From Oryzobacter telluris (GTDB taxonomy: Bacteria; Actinomycetota; Actinomycetes; Actinomycetales; Dermatophilaceae): 64,000 bases of DNA. A program made the position numbers and the translations under genes. A model generated the notes under the pieces. It made no database searches. It worked only from the letters and a program-made list of their open reading frames with translations, and was not told the origin of the DNA. The DNA lies in contig NZ_CP170723.1 of NCBI RefSeq assembly GCF_043099285.1, positions 372,001 to 436,000 on the forward strand, written 5' to 3'. This document shows positions 1 through 8,311 of the stretch, in pieces; within the stretch, counting starts at the first letter, position 1; each line of letters begins with the position of its first letter.

Positions 1-2
1 CG

Positions 3-59
3 GAGACCACGGACGGCACGACGGCGGGCGCGGTGGCGACAGGCATGGCGGCAGCCTAG
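3..59 (+). CDS. C-terminal tail of a truncated upstream gene (uncertain)
   Basis: The first bases read in one frame as a short Thr/Gly/Ala-rich peptide ending MAA and a TAG stop at 57-59. Nothing identifies the protein, because only about 18 codons are inside the window. The call rests on an open frame running to the window edge followed by an intergenic stretch, so it could be chance. Confidence 0.22.
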   Translation, partial: ETTDGTTAGAVATGMAAA

Positions 60-170
60 TGGCGGGTGAGCGGGCGCTCACCGACCTGTGACGACGATCA
101 ACCGCACCGGCGCGCACCGGCGCCCACGAGCGCGCACCGGCGCCCACCTCGGACGACGCCCGAGACACCG

Positions 171-302
171 TTGTGCCATTGATAACCGTCTGTTGGAATA
201 TGCATAAGCAGGCGTCGGTTGCCCCGATGTCGGCACGTCCGACCGTGTCCCGGGACGCCCATCGGCGTCCGGACCACCGTTCCACCAGCGAAAGGCGCAC
301 CG
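171..302 (+). promoter_or_regulatory. Leader and putative promoter of cysK-cysE
   Basis: A local AT-rich patch (about 171-207) stands out in GC-rich surroundings. It contains TTGATA at 179-184 and the palindrome TATGCATA at 199-206, and would suit a promoter about 100 bases before cysK. No CymR- or McbR-type operator could be recognised. The ribosome site AAAGG lies about 8 bases before the cysK ATG. Confidence 0.4.
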
Positions 303-1232
303 ATGCCCATCCTCGACGACGTCACCCAGGCCGTCGGCAACACCCCGCTCGTCCGGCTCAACCGCATCATCGAGGGCGACGCGATCGTCGCCGCGAAGCT
401 GGAGTTCTACAACCCGGCCAGCTCGGTGAAGGACCGCATCGGTGTCGCGATCATCGACGCGGCGGAGGCGTCGGGGCAGCTGCCCGCCGGCGGCACGATC
501 GTCGAGGCCACCTCCGGCAACACCGGCATCGCCCTGGCGATGGTCGGCGCGGCCCGCGGCTACAAGGTCGTCCTCGCCATGCCCGAGTCGATGAGCAAGG
601 AGCGCCGCGCGCTGCTGCGCGCCTACGGCGCCGAGCTCATCCTCACCGACCCGTCCCTGGGGATGAAGGGCGCCGTCGCCAAGGCCGACGAGATCGTCGC
701 CGAGCGCGAGGGCTCGGTCCTGGCCCGCCAGTTCGCCAACGTCGCCAACCCCGAGATCCACCGCAAGACCACCGCGGAGGAGATCTGGAAGGACACCGAC
801 GGCCAGGTCGACATCGTCATCGCCGGCATCGGCACCGGCGGCACCATCACCGGTGTCGGCGAGGTCCTCAAGGCCCGCAAGCCCGGCGTGCAGATCGTCG
901 CGGTCGAGCCCGAGGAGTCGCCCATCCTCAACGGCGGCGCTCCCGGCCCGCACAAGATCCAGGGCATCGGCGCCAACTTCGTGCCCGAGATCCTCAACAC
1001 CGAGATCTACGACGAGGTCATCGACGTCAACGCGGCCACCTCGGTCGAGTGGGCCCGCAAGGCCGCCACGCAGGAGGGCCTGCTCGTGGGCATCTCCTCC
1101 GGCGCCGCGCTCGCCGCCGCGAACCAGGTCGCCTCGCGCCCGGAGAACGCCGGCAAGACGATCGTCGTCATCATCCCCAGCTTCGGCGAGCGCTACCTCT
1201 CGACGATCCTGTTCGAGGGCCTCGTCGACTGA
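303..1232 (+). CDS. cysK: Cysteine synthase A (O-acetylserine sulfhydrylase)
   Basis: This 309-residue PLP enzyme makes L-cysteine from O-acetylserine and sulfide in the cytoplasm. The Schiff-base lysine is K43 in SSVKDR. The substrate loop TSGNTG is at 70-75, the phosphate-binding GTGGT at 177-181, and the PLP-ring serine lies in ISSGAA near 265. Length and motif order match the CysK family rather than cystathionine beta-synthase, since there is no CBS-domain tail. The ATG at 303 is preferred over an upstream in-frame ATG at 219 because AAAGG precedes it and the homologous protein starts MPILDDV. cysE follows one base after the stop, so the two are surely co-transcribed and can form the cysteine synthase complex. 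Confidence 0.97.
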   Translation: MPILDDVTQAVGNTPLVRLNRIIEGDAIVAAKLEFYNPASSVKDRIGVAIIDAAEASGQLPAGGTIVEATSGNTGIALAMVGAARGYKVVLAMPESMSKERRALLRAYGAELILTDPSLGMKGAVAKADEIVAEREGSVLARQFANVANPEIHRKTTAEEIWKDTDGQVDIVIAGIGTGGTITGVGEVLKARKPGVQIVAVEPEESPILNGGAPGPHKIQGIGANFVPEILNTEIYDEVIDVNAATSVEWARKAATQEGLLVGISSGAALAAANQVASRPENAGKTIVVIIPSFGERYLSTILFEGLVD

Positions 1233-1233
1233 C

Positions 1234-1827
1234 ATGTCCCTCATCCGTGCCGCCCGGGCGAGCATCCGCGAGGATCTCGACGCCGCCATGCGGCGTGACC
1301 CCGCCGCCGAGAACCGGCTCGATGTCGCCGTGAACTCGCCCGGGCTGCACGCGATCTGGGCCTACCGGGCCCTGCACCGGCTGTGGCAGCGCCCCGGTGG
1401 CCGCCCCGCCGCCCGTGCGCTCTCCACCCTGGTCCGCTCCGTCACCGGCGTGGAGATCCACCCGGGGGCGCAGATCGGCCGACGCTTCTTCATCGACCAC
1501 GGGATGGGCGTCGTCATCGGCGCCACCGCGGTGGTCGGCGACGACGTCATGCTCTACCACGGCGTCACGCTGGGCGGCCGGTCGCTGGCCCGCGGCACCA
1601 AGCGCCACCCCACGGTGGGTGACCGCGTCACCATCGGTGCGGGCGCGCGCGTCCTCGGCGACATCGAGATCGGTGACGACGTGCAGATCGGCGCGAACTC
1701 CGTTGTCGTGAAGCCGGTTCCGGCCGGCGCGGTCGCCACGGGCATCCCGGCGCAGGTGCGCTTCCCCGAGCACCCGGCCCAGGACCCCTACGACGCGCTG
1801 TTCGCCGAGCCGGCCCTGTTCATCTGA
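1234..1827 (+). CDS. cysE: Serine O-acetyltransferase
   Basis: CysE acetylates L-serine with acetyl-CoA, giving the substrate of the CysK encoded one base upstream. The 197-residue protein has a short helical N-terminal domain and then a left-handed beta-helix of hexapeptide repeats. Visible there are GVEIHPGAQIG, the catalytic-region IDHGMGVVIGATAVVGDD, and YHGVTLGG. The C-terminus ends in isoleucine (ALFI), as needed for CysE tails that insert into the CysK active site. The short form is usual in actinobacteria. The start lies just after the cysK stop, so translation is probably coupled. Confidence 0.96.
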   Translation: MSLIRAARASIREDLDAAMRRDPAAENRLDVAVNSPGLHAIWAYRALHRLWQRPGGRPAARALSTLVRSVTGVEIHPGAQIGRRFFIDHGMGVVIGATAVVGDDVMLYHGVTLGGRSLARGTKRHPTVGDRVTIGAGARVLGDIEIGDDVQIGANSVVVKPVPAGAVATGIPAQVRFPEHPAQDPYDALFAEPALFI

Positions 1828-4456
1828 CCGCTCCACCCCGCACCCGGACCCCGGTGGACGTGACCCCGATGGGCGTGGGCGCCCAGTCGGCTCCGTAGGC
1901 GCAGAACAGGCGCCCCTCCTCCACGCCCGCGCTGGCGATCTCGAGCGCCTCGGCGGCGTCGAGCCCCTGGGCGAGGACCCGGTGGTACGCCGACATCACG
2001 GTGTGGGCGTCCTCGTCGCCCACCGGGCCGACGGCCGCGACCACGGTGCGCACGCCCGTCGCCAGGAGGCTCGCGGTGAGGCCGAGCGACTCGTCGCCCG
2101 CGCGGACGTGGGTGCGCCCCACCTCGCACGAGGACAGCACCACGTGCTCGGCCCCGACCCCGGCCCGCTGGAACTCGTGGGCGAAGACCGGGCCGTCGCC
2201 CATGACGACCGAGGAGAACAGCGGGCTCTCGTCCTGGTGGAATCCGTGGGCTGCGACGTGCACGATCGTGCTGTCGGACAAAGCCTTTCGCAGCTCCTCA
2301 CCGGTGGAGACCCCGTCGTGACCCGCTCCGTCGGACGCGCCCGCGCCCCAGACCCGCGCCACGTCCCGCGCCTCGCTCGTCGCCCTCGCCAGCCCCGGCC
2401 CGGCGAGCGCCACCACCGTGGGCGCGACCGACCCCGACCCCGCCGGCACCGACCGCCGGGCCCAGAACGTGGCCGACGGCGCGACCGTGACGACCCGCCC
2501 GCGGATGCCGGGGACCAGCCGCCACGGCAGGGAGGCCAGCGAGCTCGACGGGATGACGACGACCCGGTGGGCCCGCGGCAGGATCGGCGCCAGCGCCTCG
2601 CCGAGGGCACTGGCGGTGTGCATCATCGAGCGCTCGATGACGCGCTGGAGGTCGGTGCCCAATGCCAGCCGGCGGGTGGCGAGGTCGGCGCGCAGGCGGG
2701 CCGCGGCCTCGACGACGCCCGCGCTGTCGGGCAGCCGGGTGAGGCGGGCCCCCGACGGGGTCACCGTGACCGCCCAGAGCAGGTCGCGGTGGAGGAAGAG
2801 GCTGACCAGGCCGGCGTGGGCGCGGTCGAGGAGGGGGCGCAGGGCGGCGACCGTGACGGGCCGCTCCTCGGCCGCCGCACCAGTGGTGCCGGCCTGCTCC
2901 CAGTCGCGTCGGGCCACGGCGCGCTCGACATCGCGCGCCGCGGCCTCGAGGGCCGAGCGTCGGGCGGGGTCCTGGGCGTCGTGGGCCTCCGAGTGAAGGC
3001 GGCGGGCGTCGGCGGTGAGCCGGGCGAGCTCGAGGTCGGGGGAGGCGACCATGGGGGGAAGTCGCTGCGAGACACCGCGCCACAGCTCGGTGGCGTCGAA
3101 CACCTGGGCCGGTGAGCCGGTGGCGATGGCGAGGTCGAGGTGGGCGTCGCGCAGGCGCCGGGTGTGCAGCGCGACGGCCGTGCGCGAGTCGATGCTCGTG
3201 TGCCGGGCCTGCTCGACCGCGAGCCGGTGGGCACCGCGCCGCAGCTCGCGCCGCACGAGGTCGGGCCGCCCCTCGGCCGCGTGCAGCTCGGCCAGCGCGA
3301 GGGTCCGCTGTAGGCGAAGCGGGAACGACGCCGCTCGGCGCACCTCCGGCCGCGCGAGGTTGCGCCGCGCCTCGTCGACCCGGCCCACGAGCGCGTTGGC
3401 CTCGGCGGCGAGCACCGCCGCCTCCGCCCCGACGGCACTGGCCGGGGCGGGGCCGTCGGCCAGCTGCGACAGGGTCGTGGCCGTGGCGCCGGGGTTCCGC
3501 CCCGCCAGGAGCTCGGCCTGCAGCCGCAGCAGCGAGGCGCGCACGGCCCATGCCGACTCCGACCCCCGCGAGAAGCGCCGCTCGGCCCGGGCTGCGTAGA
3601 CCCGGGCGTCGGCGTGCTCCTGCCGCAGCAGGGCCAGCCGCGCCCGCTCGAGGTCGGCCTCGGCCACGTCGTGCGCGATCCCCCCGGCCCGCGCGGCCTC
3701 CTCGCCCTCCTCGAGCGCCTCCATCGCCTGGTCGACGAGCCCGGCCTCGGCGAGCACCCGGGCGCGGTCGAGGACGGCACCGGGGGGCAGCAGGTCGCCG
3801 CCCATCGCCCGCGCCTGCTCGGTGAGGGAGAGGGCGCGCGGCAGGTTGCCCAGGAGGAACTGCAGGCGCCCGCGGTTGTGCACCGCCGCGGCGGCGAGGT
3901 CGGGGAAGCCGAGCGCCACGGCATCCTGGTGCGCGCGCCGGAGCCGGACGTCGCTGTCGTGGTAGCGACCGAGGAACTGGTAGGTCAGCCCGAGGTTGAG
4001 GTGGAGCAGGCAGCGGGTGCGCGGCGCGACCTCCGCCGTGAGCGCCACGCCCTCGAGCAGCTCGCGGGTCCTCTCCCACTCGCCGACCCGCCCGTGGAGG
4101 CCGGCCCGCTGCACCACCGCGAGCGAGCGGACGTGGTTGGGACCGGCGTCGACGAGCAGCCCGTCGGCGGTGTCGAGCAGGGCGAACGCCCCGTGGCGGT
4201 CGCCGCGCTGCACCCGCGACACCGCGTGGGTGACGTGCACCCGCGCCCGCAGCACCACGACGTCGTCGGGGACCTCGCCCTCCCGGTCGAGGCGGCGCAG
4301 GGCCCGCCGCAGCAGCGTCTCGGCCCGCGCCGGGGCGCCCGCAGCGTTGGCGAGGACCGCTTCCTCGACGAGGCGGGTGACGTGGTCGTGGAGGTCGGGG
4401 CGGATCCGCGCCTCAGATCTCCACGGTGGGCGTGATGACGGGGCGGACGTCACCAT
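1820..4456 (-). CDS. TPR-CHAT (caspase-like) protease
   Basis: This large protein (about 878 residues from the ATG at 4456) has a long alpha-helical TPR-like N-terminal half rich in Leu/Ala/Arg helices. The C-terminal CHAT domain belongs to the caspase/separase clan. The catalytic pair looks intact: His in VHVAAHGFH (about residue 737) and Cys in VVLSSCEVG (about residue 777), each after a hydrophobic strand. There is no signal peptide, so it should act in the cytoplasm. It is last in an operon after a subtilase, an ECF sigma factor and a small protein, and its start overlaps the small gene. The start is uncertain: an in-frame ATG at 4522 would add 22 residues. CHAT proteases often act in cascades or immune modules; the substrate is unknown here. 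It overlaps the convergent cysE end by 8 bases. Confidence 0.88.
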   Translation of the reverse strand: MVTSAPSSRPPWRSEARIRPDLHDHVTRLVEEAVLANAAGAPARAETLLRRALRRLDREGEVPDDVVVLRARVHVTHAVSRVQRGDRHGAFALLDTADGLLVDAGPNHVRSLAVVQRAGLHGRVGEWERTRELLEGVALTAEVAPRTRCLLHLNLGLTYQFLGRYHDSDVRLRRAHQDAVALGFPDLAAAAVHNRGRLQFLLGNLPRALSLTEQARAMGGDLLPPGAVLDRARVLAEAGLVDQAMEALEEGEEAARAGGIAHDVAEADLERARLALLRQEHADARVYAARAERRFSRGSESAWAVRASLLRLQAELLAGRNPGATATTLSQLADGPAPASAVGAEAAVLAAEANALVGRVDEARRNLARPEVRRAASFPLRLQRTLALAELHAAEGRPDLVRRELRRGAHRLAVEQARHTSIDSRTAVALHTRRLRDAHLDLAIATGSPAQVFDATELWRGVSQRLPPMVASPDLELARLTADARRLHSEAHDAQDPARRSALEAAARDVERAVARRDWEQAGTTGAAAEERPVTVAALRPLLDRAHAGLVSLFLHRDLLWAVTVTPSGARLTRLPDSAGVVEAAARLRADLATRRLALGTDLQRVIERSMMHTASALGEALAPILPRAHRVVVIPSSSLASLPWRLVPGIRGRVVTVAPSATFWARRSVPAGSGSVAPTVVALAGPGLARATSEARDVARVWGAGASDGAGHDGVSTGEELRKALSDSTIVHVAAHGFHQDESPLFSSVVMGDGPVFAHEFQRAGVGAEHVVLSSCEVGRTHVRAGDESLGLTASLLATGVRTVVAAVGPVGDEDAHTVMSAYHRVLAQGLDAAEALEIASAGVEEGRLFCAYGADWAPTPIGVTSTGVRVRGGAVR

Positions 4457-4901
4457 CGGGCAGGAAGACGAAGCGGACCAGCCCGCGGGGGGCGGGGTCG
4501 ATGGTGAACCGCCCGTCGTCATCGACCTGCGCCGTGATGGTGCGCGTCTCGGCCCGCAGCTCGACCACCACGGCCGAGTCGTGGCCGGTGACCCAGCCGT
4601 CGACGCGGACCTCGTCGGCGTCGATCGGCGAGAGCGTGACCATGACGGACAGGGCCTCGGCGCTGAAGGTCAGCGTCTGCGTGCGGGTGTACTCGGAGCG
4701 GGCCAGGGCGCTCTCGGCGCCGACCCGCTGCAGCTCGGCGACCTCGGCGTGCATCGCCTGCACGGTGAGGGCGAACTTGATGTCGTCGGCCAGCCCCGCG
4801 GGGACGGGGTCGGCCGAGCGCAGCACGTCGGCGATGCCGGCGAGGATCCGCTCGTCGAGGGCGTCGAGCGGCTCTGCTGCCAGGTCGTGGTCGGGGTTCA
4901 C
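4413..4901 (-). CDS. Small conserved protein between sigma factor and CHAT protease
   Basis: This is a 162-residue soluble protein I do not recognise by name. The N-terminal third is helical (DALDERILAGIADVLRSADP). The C-terminal two thirds are beta-rich, ending RVDGWVTG...VELRAETRTITAQVDDDGRFTIDPAPRGLVRFVFL, which resembles a beta-sandwich of the carboxypeptidase-regulatory/transthyretin-like type. I chose the GTG at 4901 because it forms a GTGA overlap with the sigma-factor stop and has GGAGGTG about 7 bases upstream; an ATG 15 bases earlier lacks this. Its position suggests a partner or regulator of the sigma factor or the proteases, but that is inference. No anti-sigma zinc motif is visible. 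Confidence 0.75.
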   Translation of the reverse strand: MNPDHDLAAEPLDALDERILAGIADVLRSADPVPAGLADDIKFALTVQAMHAEVAELQRVGAESALARSEYTRTQTLTFSAEALSVMVTLSPIDADEVRVDGWVTGHDSAVVVELRAETRTITAQVDDDGRFTIDPAPRGLVRFVFLPDGDVRPVITPTVEI

Positions 4902-5479
4902 AGGGCACCTCCCCATGCGGGGTCGTCAGCGAGGGCGGCGCGCAGCTTGGCGAGACAGCGTCCTCGGGTCGGGCCGATGCTTCCCACCGGCATCTTCAGG
5001 GCTTCGGAGACCGCCGCGTAGTCGGGCCGGTCGGAGAACGCGATGACGCGCAGGAGCGCCTGGCACCGCGGGGTGAGCCGCTCGACCTGCGCCCAGAGGA
5101 CCCGGTGGTCCTCGCGGTGCACGGCCAGCGTGGAGGGTTCGGGGTGGTCGTCGGGCAGCGACTCGTCGAGCTCGCCGCCGCTGCGGCCGTCGACCTTCCC
5201 GGCCCGCCAGCACTCGCGGCGCACGGTGACGATGAGCCAGCCCATGACCGCCTGCGGGTCCTTGATCCGGTCGCTGTTCTCGACCAGCCGCAGCCACGCG
5301 GTCTGCACGGCGTCCTGGGCGGACCCGTCGGACGCACCCTGCGCGCGGGCGGTGTGCCAGAGGACCGGGGTGAGGAGGTCGACGAGCTCGTCCATCGCCC
5401 GGACCTCGCCGTCGCGGTAGGCGCGGAAGGCCTGGGCCGAGCGGGTGGAGAGCGTCTGCACGGTGTCGTCGGCGGCCAT
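4898..5479 (-). CDS. ECF-type RNA polymerase sigma factor
   Basis: The 193-residue protein has a sigma-2 region (DELVDLLTPVLWHTARAQG through DAVQTAWLRLVENSDRIKDPQAVMGWLIVTVRRE) and a sigma-4 helix-turn-helix (LTPRCQALLRVIAF...YAAVSEALKMPVGSIGPTRGRCLAKLR). It would redirect RNA polymerase to a small regulon, perhaps including its own operon. Its ATG at 5479 overlaps the subtilase TGA by one base (TGATG), and its stop overlaps the next GTG, so the three genes are translationally coupled. No obvious zinc-binding anti-sigma protein is next to it, which is unusual for an ECF factor. Control may come from the two proteases or the small protein. Confidence 0.9.
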   Translation of the reverse strand: MAADDTVQTLSTRSAQAFRAYRDGEVRAMDELVDLLTPVLWHTARAQGASDGSAQDAVQTAWLRLVENSDRIKDPQAVMGWLIVTVRRECWRAGKVDGRSGGELDESLPDDHPEPSTLAVHREDHRVLWAQVERLTPRCQALLRVIAFSDRPDYAAVSEALKMPVGSIGPTRGRCLAKLRAALADDPAWGGAL

Positions 5480-7305
5480 CACGCGTCCTCCGGCCCGAAC
5501 CGGACGTCGTGGGCCCGGGCGATGACGGCGCCGGCGGCCGGGCGGGCCCGCGCGGCGACCGGGGCGGCGCCCTGTCCGGCCCGGACGATCTCGGCGGCGA
5601 TCTCGCCGGCGATCCACGGCGAGGCGAACGACGTGCCGCTCCACACGGCGAAGCCGGAGCGGAAGTCGTCGAAGTCGACACCGGCGCGCGGGCCGGGGCC
5701 GACCGAGTCGATCCTGATCGTCGGGTTCATCGATCCCGACAGGGTGACCGGCACCGTGCTGACGATCCCGGCGCCGGGGGCGTGGGCGGTGACCCAGTCG
5801 CCGACGTTGGAGAACAGGGCGACGCTGCGGTCATCCGGGTTGGTGGCCCCGACGCCGACCAGGCCGTCCTGCCCCGGCACGGCGAAGGCCGCTGGGAAGA
5901 AGCGCGCCCGGGTGGCGTCGTTGCCGGCGCACGCGACGACGACCACTCCCTCGTCGGCGAAGTCCTGGAGGAGGTCGTGCAGCGCGGTGTCGTCGGCGTC
6001 CTCCGGGGTCTCGTGGTAGTACCCGAGCGAGAGGTTGACGACGTCGAGGACACCGTGGGTGATCGTCCCGGGGGCGGCCTTGGCGGCGCGGTGCCGCTCG
6101 AGGAGGCGACTCAGCGCGGTGACGACGTCGTCCTCGAGGGCCGCGCCGTCGGAGGCCATGACCGGCACCGAGAGGATGACGGCCTCGGGGCAGCGCTGGC
6201 GCACCACCCCGGCGATGAACGTGCCGTGGCCGCACAGGACGTCGACGAGGCCGTTGACGTCGTCGAACACGACTCCGGTGTTCTCGGGGTCGCGCGAGGG
6301 CTCCTTCCACACGCCGATCGGGTCGCCGCCGAGGGTGACCCGCCGGTGGGCGCCGGTACAGGTGCCGGTGCACTGCTCGGCCGTGGCGTCGTCGTCCTCC
6401 TCGGGGAACCAGTGGTGGCGGCCCAGGCCGGTGTCGAGGACGGCCACGACGGGGGCGTCGCCGCTCACCGTGATGCCGGTGCGCGGGTCGGGGGCCGACC
6501 AGACGACCGGGGTGCGGCCGCCGATGCCGGGGGTGCCGTACTCGGCGAGGAGGCCGCCGCCTCCCCAGACGCCGCCGCCTCCGCCCCACACGCCACCGCC
6601 GCCACCCCAGACGCCGCCGCCTCCGCCCCAGACCCCGCCACCGGCGGTGAGGACGTGCTCGACGGTGACGCCGCCGGCCATGCTGCGGCCGCGGCGGTCA
6701 CGCCGCTCGCGGCGACGCTTCTCCGCCTCGCCGGGCTCGTGGCCCTCGGGCGGGTCGGGCAGGCGGCCGAGGCCGACCTTGTCGTAGAGGTACGCGGCAC
6801 GGTCGGACGGCTCGGTGAGCGCGGTCTGGAGGAAGCGCCAGGCGTCGGGCGCCTTGCCGGCGCGGTCGGGGTGGCGGCCCAGGCGGATGCGGGTGACCGT
6901 GACCCGGGCGTCGGGGCCGAGCTCGTCGGTGGTGCAGCCGCGGCCGGGGATGGTCACCGGCTCGCCGACGACCTCGACGGCCAGCGGCTCGGGGAGCGTG
7001 CCGGCCCACTCGACGAGCTGGCTGACGCGGCCGGGCTGCACCTCGTCCTCCGGCCCGTCGGCGAGGTCGCGCACGAGGAGGGTGTCGGAGACGTAGACGG
7101 TGGGAAGCGGCGCGGGCTGACCGGGCGCCAGGACCGCGGTGTCGGGGTCGAGGACGCGCGCGCCGAGCCGGCGGGCGAGCAGCGGGGAGATGACCGGGAC
7201 CGGCGGCAGCGACGAGGGCTCCTCGGCGGATGACGCGGCGACCGGCTTCGTGGGGCGACCGGGCGCGCTGTCGCGCGAGGGCTTCTCGGGGGGCTTGCCA
7301 GCCAT
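5479..7305 (-). CDS. S8 family subtilisin-like serine protease with VWGGGGG repeat linker
   Basis: This 608-residue subtilase has the catalytic triad Asp291 (AVLDTGLG), His360 (CGHGTFIAG) and Ser559 (SGTSFASPW), plus the oxyanion-hole Asn462 (CAGND). No signal peptide or membrane segment is visible: the N-terminus is Pro/Lys-rich, so it is probably cytosolic, unlike most subtilases. Residues 40-190 form a unique N-terminal domain, followed by a very basic stretch (196-208). A four-copy seven-residue VWGGGGG repeat (about 222-251) sits just before the catalytic domain. The start is supported by AGGAG 8 bases upstream. It is first gene of the operon with the sigma factor, small protein and CHAT protease. 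Its substrate is unknown; the pairing suggests one protease activates or is cleaved by the other. Confidence 0.92.
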   Translation of the reverse strand: MAGKPPEKPSRDSAPGRPTKPVAASSAEEPSSLPPVPVISPLLARRLGARVLDPDTAVLAPGQPAPLPTVYVSDTLLVRDLADGPEDEVQPGRVSQLVEWAGTLPEPLAVEVVGEPVTIPGRGCTTDELGPDARVTVTRIRLGRHPDRAGKAPDAWRFLQTALTEPSDRAAYLYDKVGLGRLPDPPEGHEPGEAEKRRRERRDRRGRSMAGGVTVEHVLTAGGGVWGGGGGVWGGGGGVWGGGGGVWGGGGLLAEYGTPGIGGRTPVVWSAPDPRTGITVSGDAPVVAVLDTGLGRHHWFPEEDDDATAEQCTGTCTGAHRRVTLGGDPIGVWKEPSRDPENTGVVFDDVNGLVDVLCGHGTFIAGVVRQRCPEAVILSVPVMASDGAALEDDVVTALSRLLERHRAAKAAPGTITHGVLDVVNLSLGYYHETPEDADDTALHDLLQDFADEGVVVVACAGNDATRARFFPAAFAVPGQDGLVGVGATNPDDRSVALFSNVGDWVTAHAPGAGIVSTVPVTLSGSMNPTIRIDSVGPGPRAGVDFDDFRSGFAVWSGTSFASPWIAGEIAAEIVRAGQGAAPVAARARPAAGAVIARAHDVRFGPEDA

Positions 7306-7870
7306 GCGGCGCTCCTGGGGAGGGGGGTGGACCGGGCGCGAGAGCGGTCTGCGCCAGCCTAGTGATGATCATCGACACCGGACAGGAGTCGCCGTTTCCC
7401 GCGCTGATACACGTCGACCTGCACGTTTCGCGGGCGTCGTCAGGGGTGTCAGCACGTGTGGGGCGTTCGGTGCGGGCACGAGGTTCTCTCGTGGCCCGCG
7501 TGTATCAGGGCCCGGGGCGGGTGCTCCTCGTCGTCGTGGAACCCAGCGGGATCCGCGGTGTGGCCCGACCGAACAGGGGCGGGACGGACGCACCGGGACC
7601 GTGGGGCGCTGCGCCGTCGGGCCGTGGAGGCGCGACGGACGCATGCGACGGTCCCTCACACGGGGAGCCGGCCACGCCGGAACCGGCGCCGCAGGGGGCG
7701 CAGGAGGGGCCGGCGTGGCCGGCGGTGTGGTGTCCGGTGCTCCCGGGGGCCCCGTCAGCCGGAGCGCGAGGAGGGGCGCGTCATCATCACGAGGTCGTCG
7801 GAGCGTGAGGAGGCGCGCGTCATCACGACGAGGTCGGCGACGACGGGGGCGGCCGGTGGGGCGGTGCGGC
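7306..7870. other. 565-base stretch without a convincing gene
   Basis: Several overlapping open frames exist on both strands, but all are Arg/Pro/Gly-rich shadows without ribosome sites or recognisable domains. The stretch holds the presumed promoter of the subtilase operon (minus strand). It contains the perfect palindrome GATGATCATC at 7364-7373 and a 9-base inverted pair, TGATACACG at 7405-7413 and its complement at 7499-7507. Towards its right end are short direct repeats, including a 29-base copy of a piece of the neighbouring YtxH-like gene. Confidence 0.5.
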
Positions 7871-8063
7871 TCAGGCGGCGCCGTCGGACCGGGTCGCCTC
7901 GGCCCAGGGGTCGCCGTGCGGCGGGGTGGCGCTGGAGCCGCTGCCGGGGGTGGACCCGGGGTTGCGCGCGATGGCCTCGGTGGTGACGGTCCTGCTGGAG
8001 CGCAGGCGCTCGCCGGTGGCGCGGGCGGCATCGGCGACGAGGTCGGCGACGACGGGGGCGGCC
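7826..8063. repeat. 29-base perfect direct repeat (7826-7854 and 8035-8063)
   Basis: The same 29 bases occur inside the YtxH-like gene (8035-8063) and just beyond its stop (7826-7854), 209 bases apart. Just left of the first copy, two near-copies of a GCGCGTCATCA...GAGGTCG motif are arranged in tandem (about 7777-7835). This looks like local duplication at the 3' end of the gene. Confidence 0.7.
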
Positions 8064-8227
8064 TTGGTGCGCGCGGCCTCCTTGGCCACGGCGACCTGCT
8101 TCTGGACGGGCCCGGAGTTCCAGACCTTCGAGGAGGTCCGGGCGATCTGCTGGTACCGCTGCTTGCCAGCGCGCGCCCCGAGGACGTATCCGGCGGCCAG
8201 ACCGGCGAGGAACGACAGCTTCGCCAT
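7871..8227 (-). CDS. YtxH-like small membrane-associated protein
   Basis: The 118-residue protein begins MAKLSFLAGLAAGYVLGARAGKQRY, a single short hydrophobic N-terminal segment followed by a GARAGKQRY motif. This is typical of actinobacterial YtxH-domain proteins. A helical, Ala/Arg-rich middle and a disordered Gly/Ser/Pro tail follow. The start is supported by AAAGGAG 8 bases upstream. Such proteins are linked to general stress, but a specific role is not known. The gene stands alone. Confidence 0.75.
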   Translation of the reverse strand: MAKLSFLAGLAAGYVLGARAGKQRYQQIARTSSKVWNSGPVQKQVAVAKEAARTKAAPVVADLVADAARATGERLRSSRTVTTEAIARNPGSTPGSGSSATPPHGDPWAEATRSDGAA

Positions 8228-8311
8228 GGGTGGCTCCTTTCGTCGGCCTCAGACCTTACCCGCCGGGGGCCTCCCCACCTCCCGGCGTCACCCACCGGTT
8301 GCACGGCTGCA

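Noticed and set aside
5831..6800. Gly/Pro-coding frames opposite the subtilase repeat
   Set aside because: Repetitive 21-bp units make false frames on both strands; no ribosome sites.
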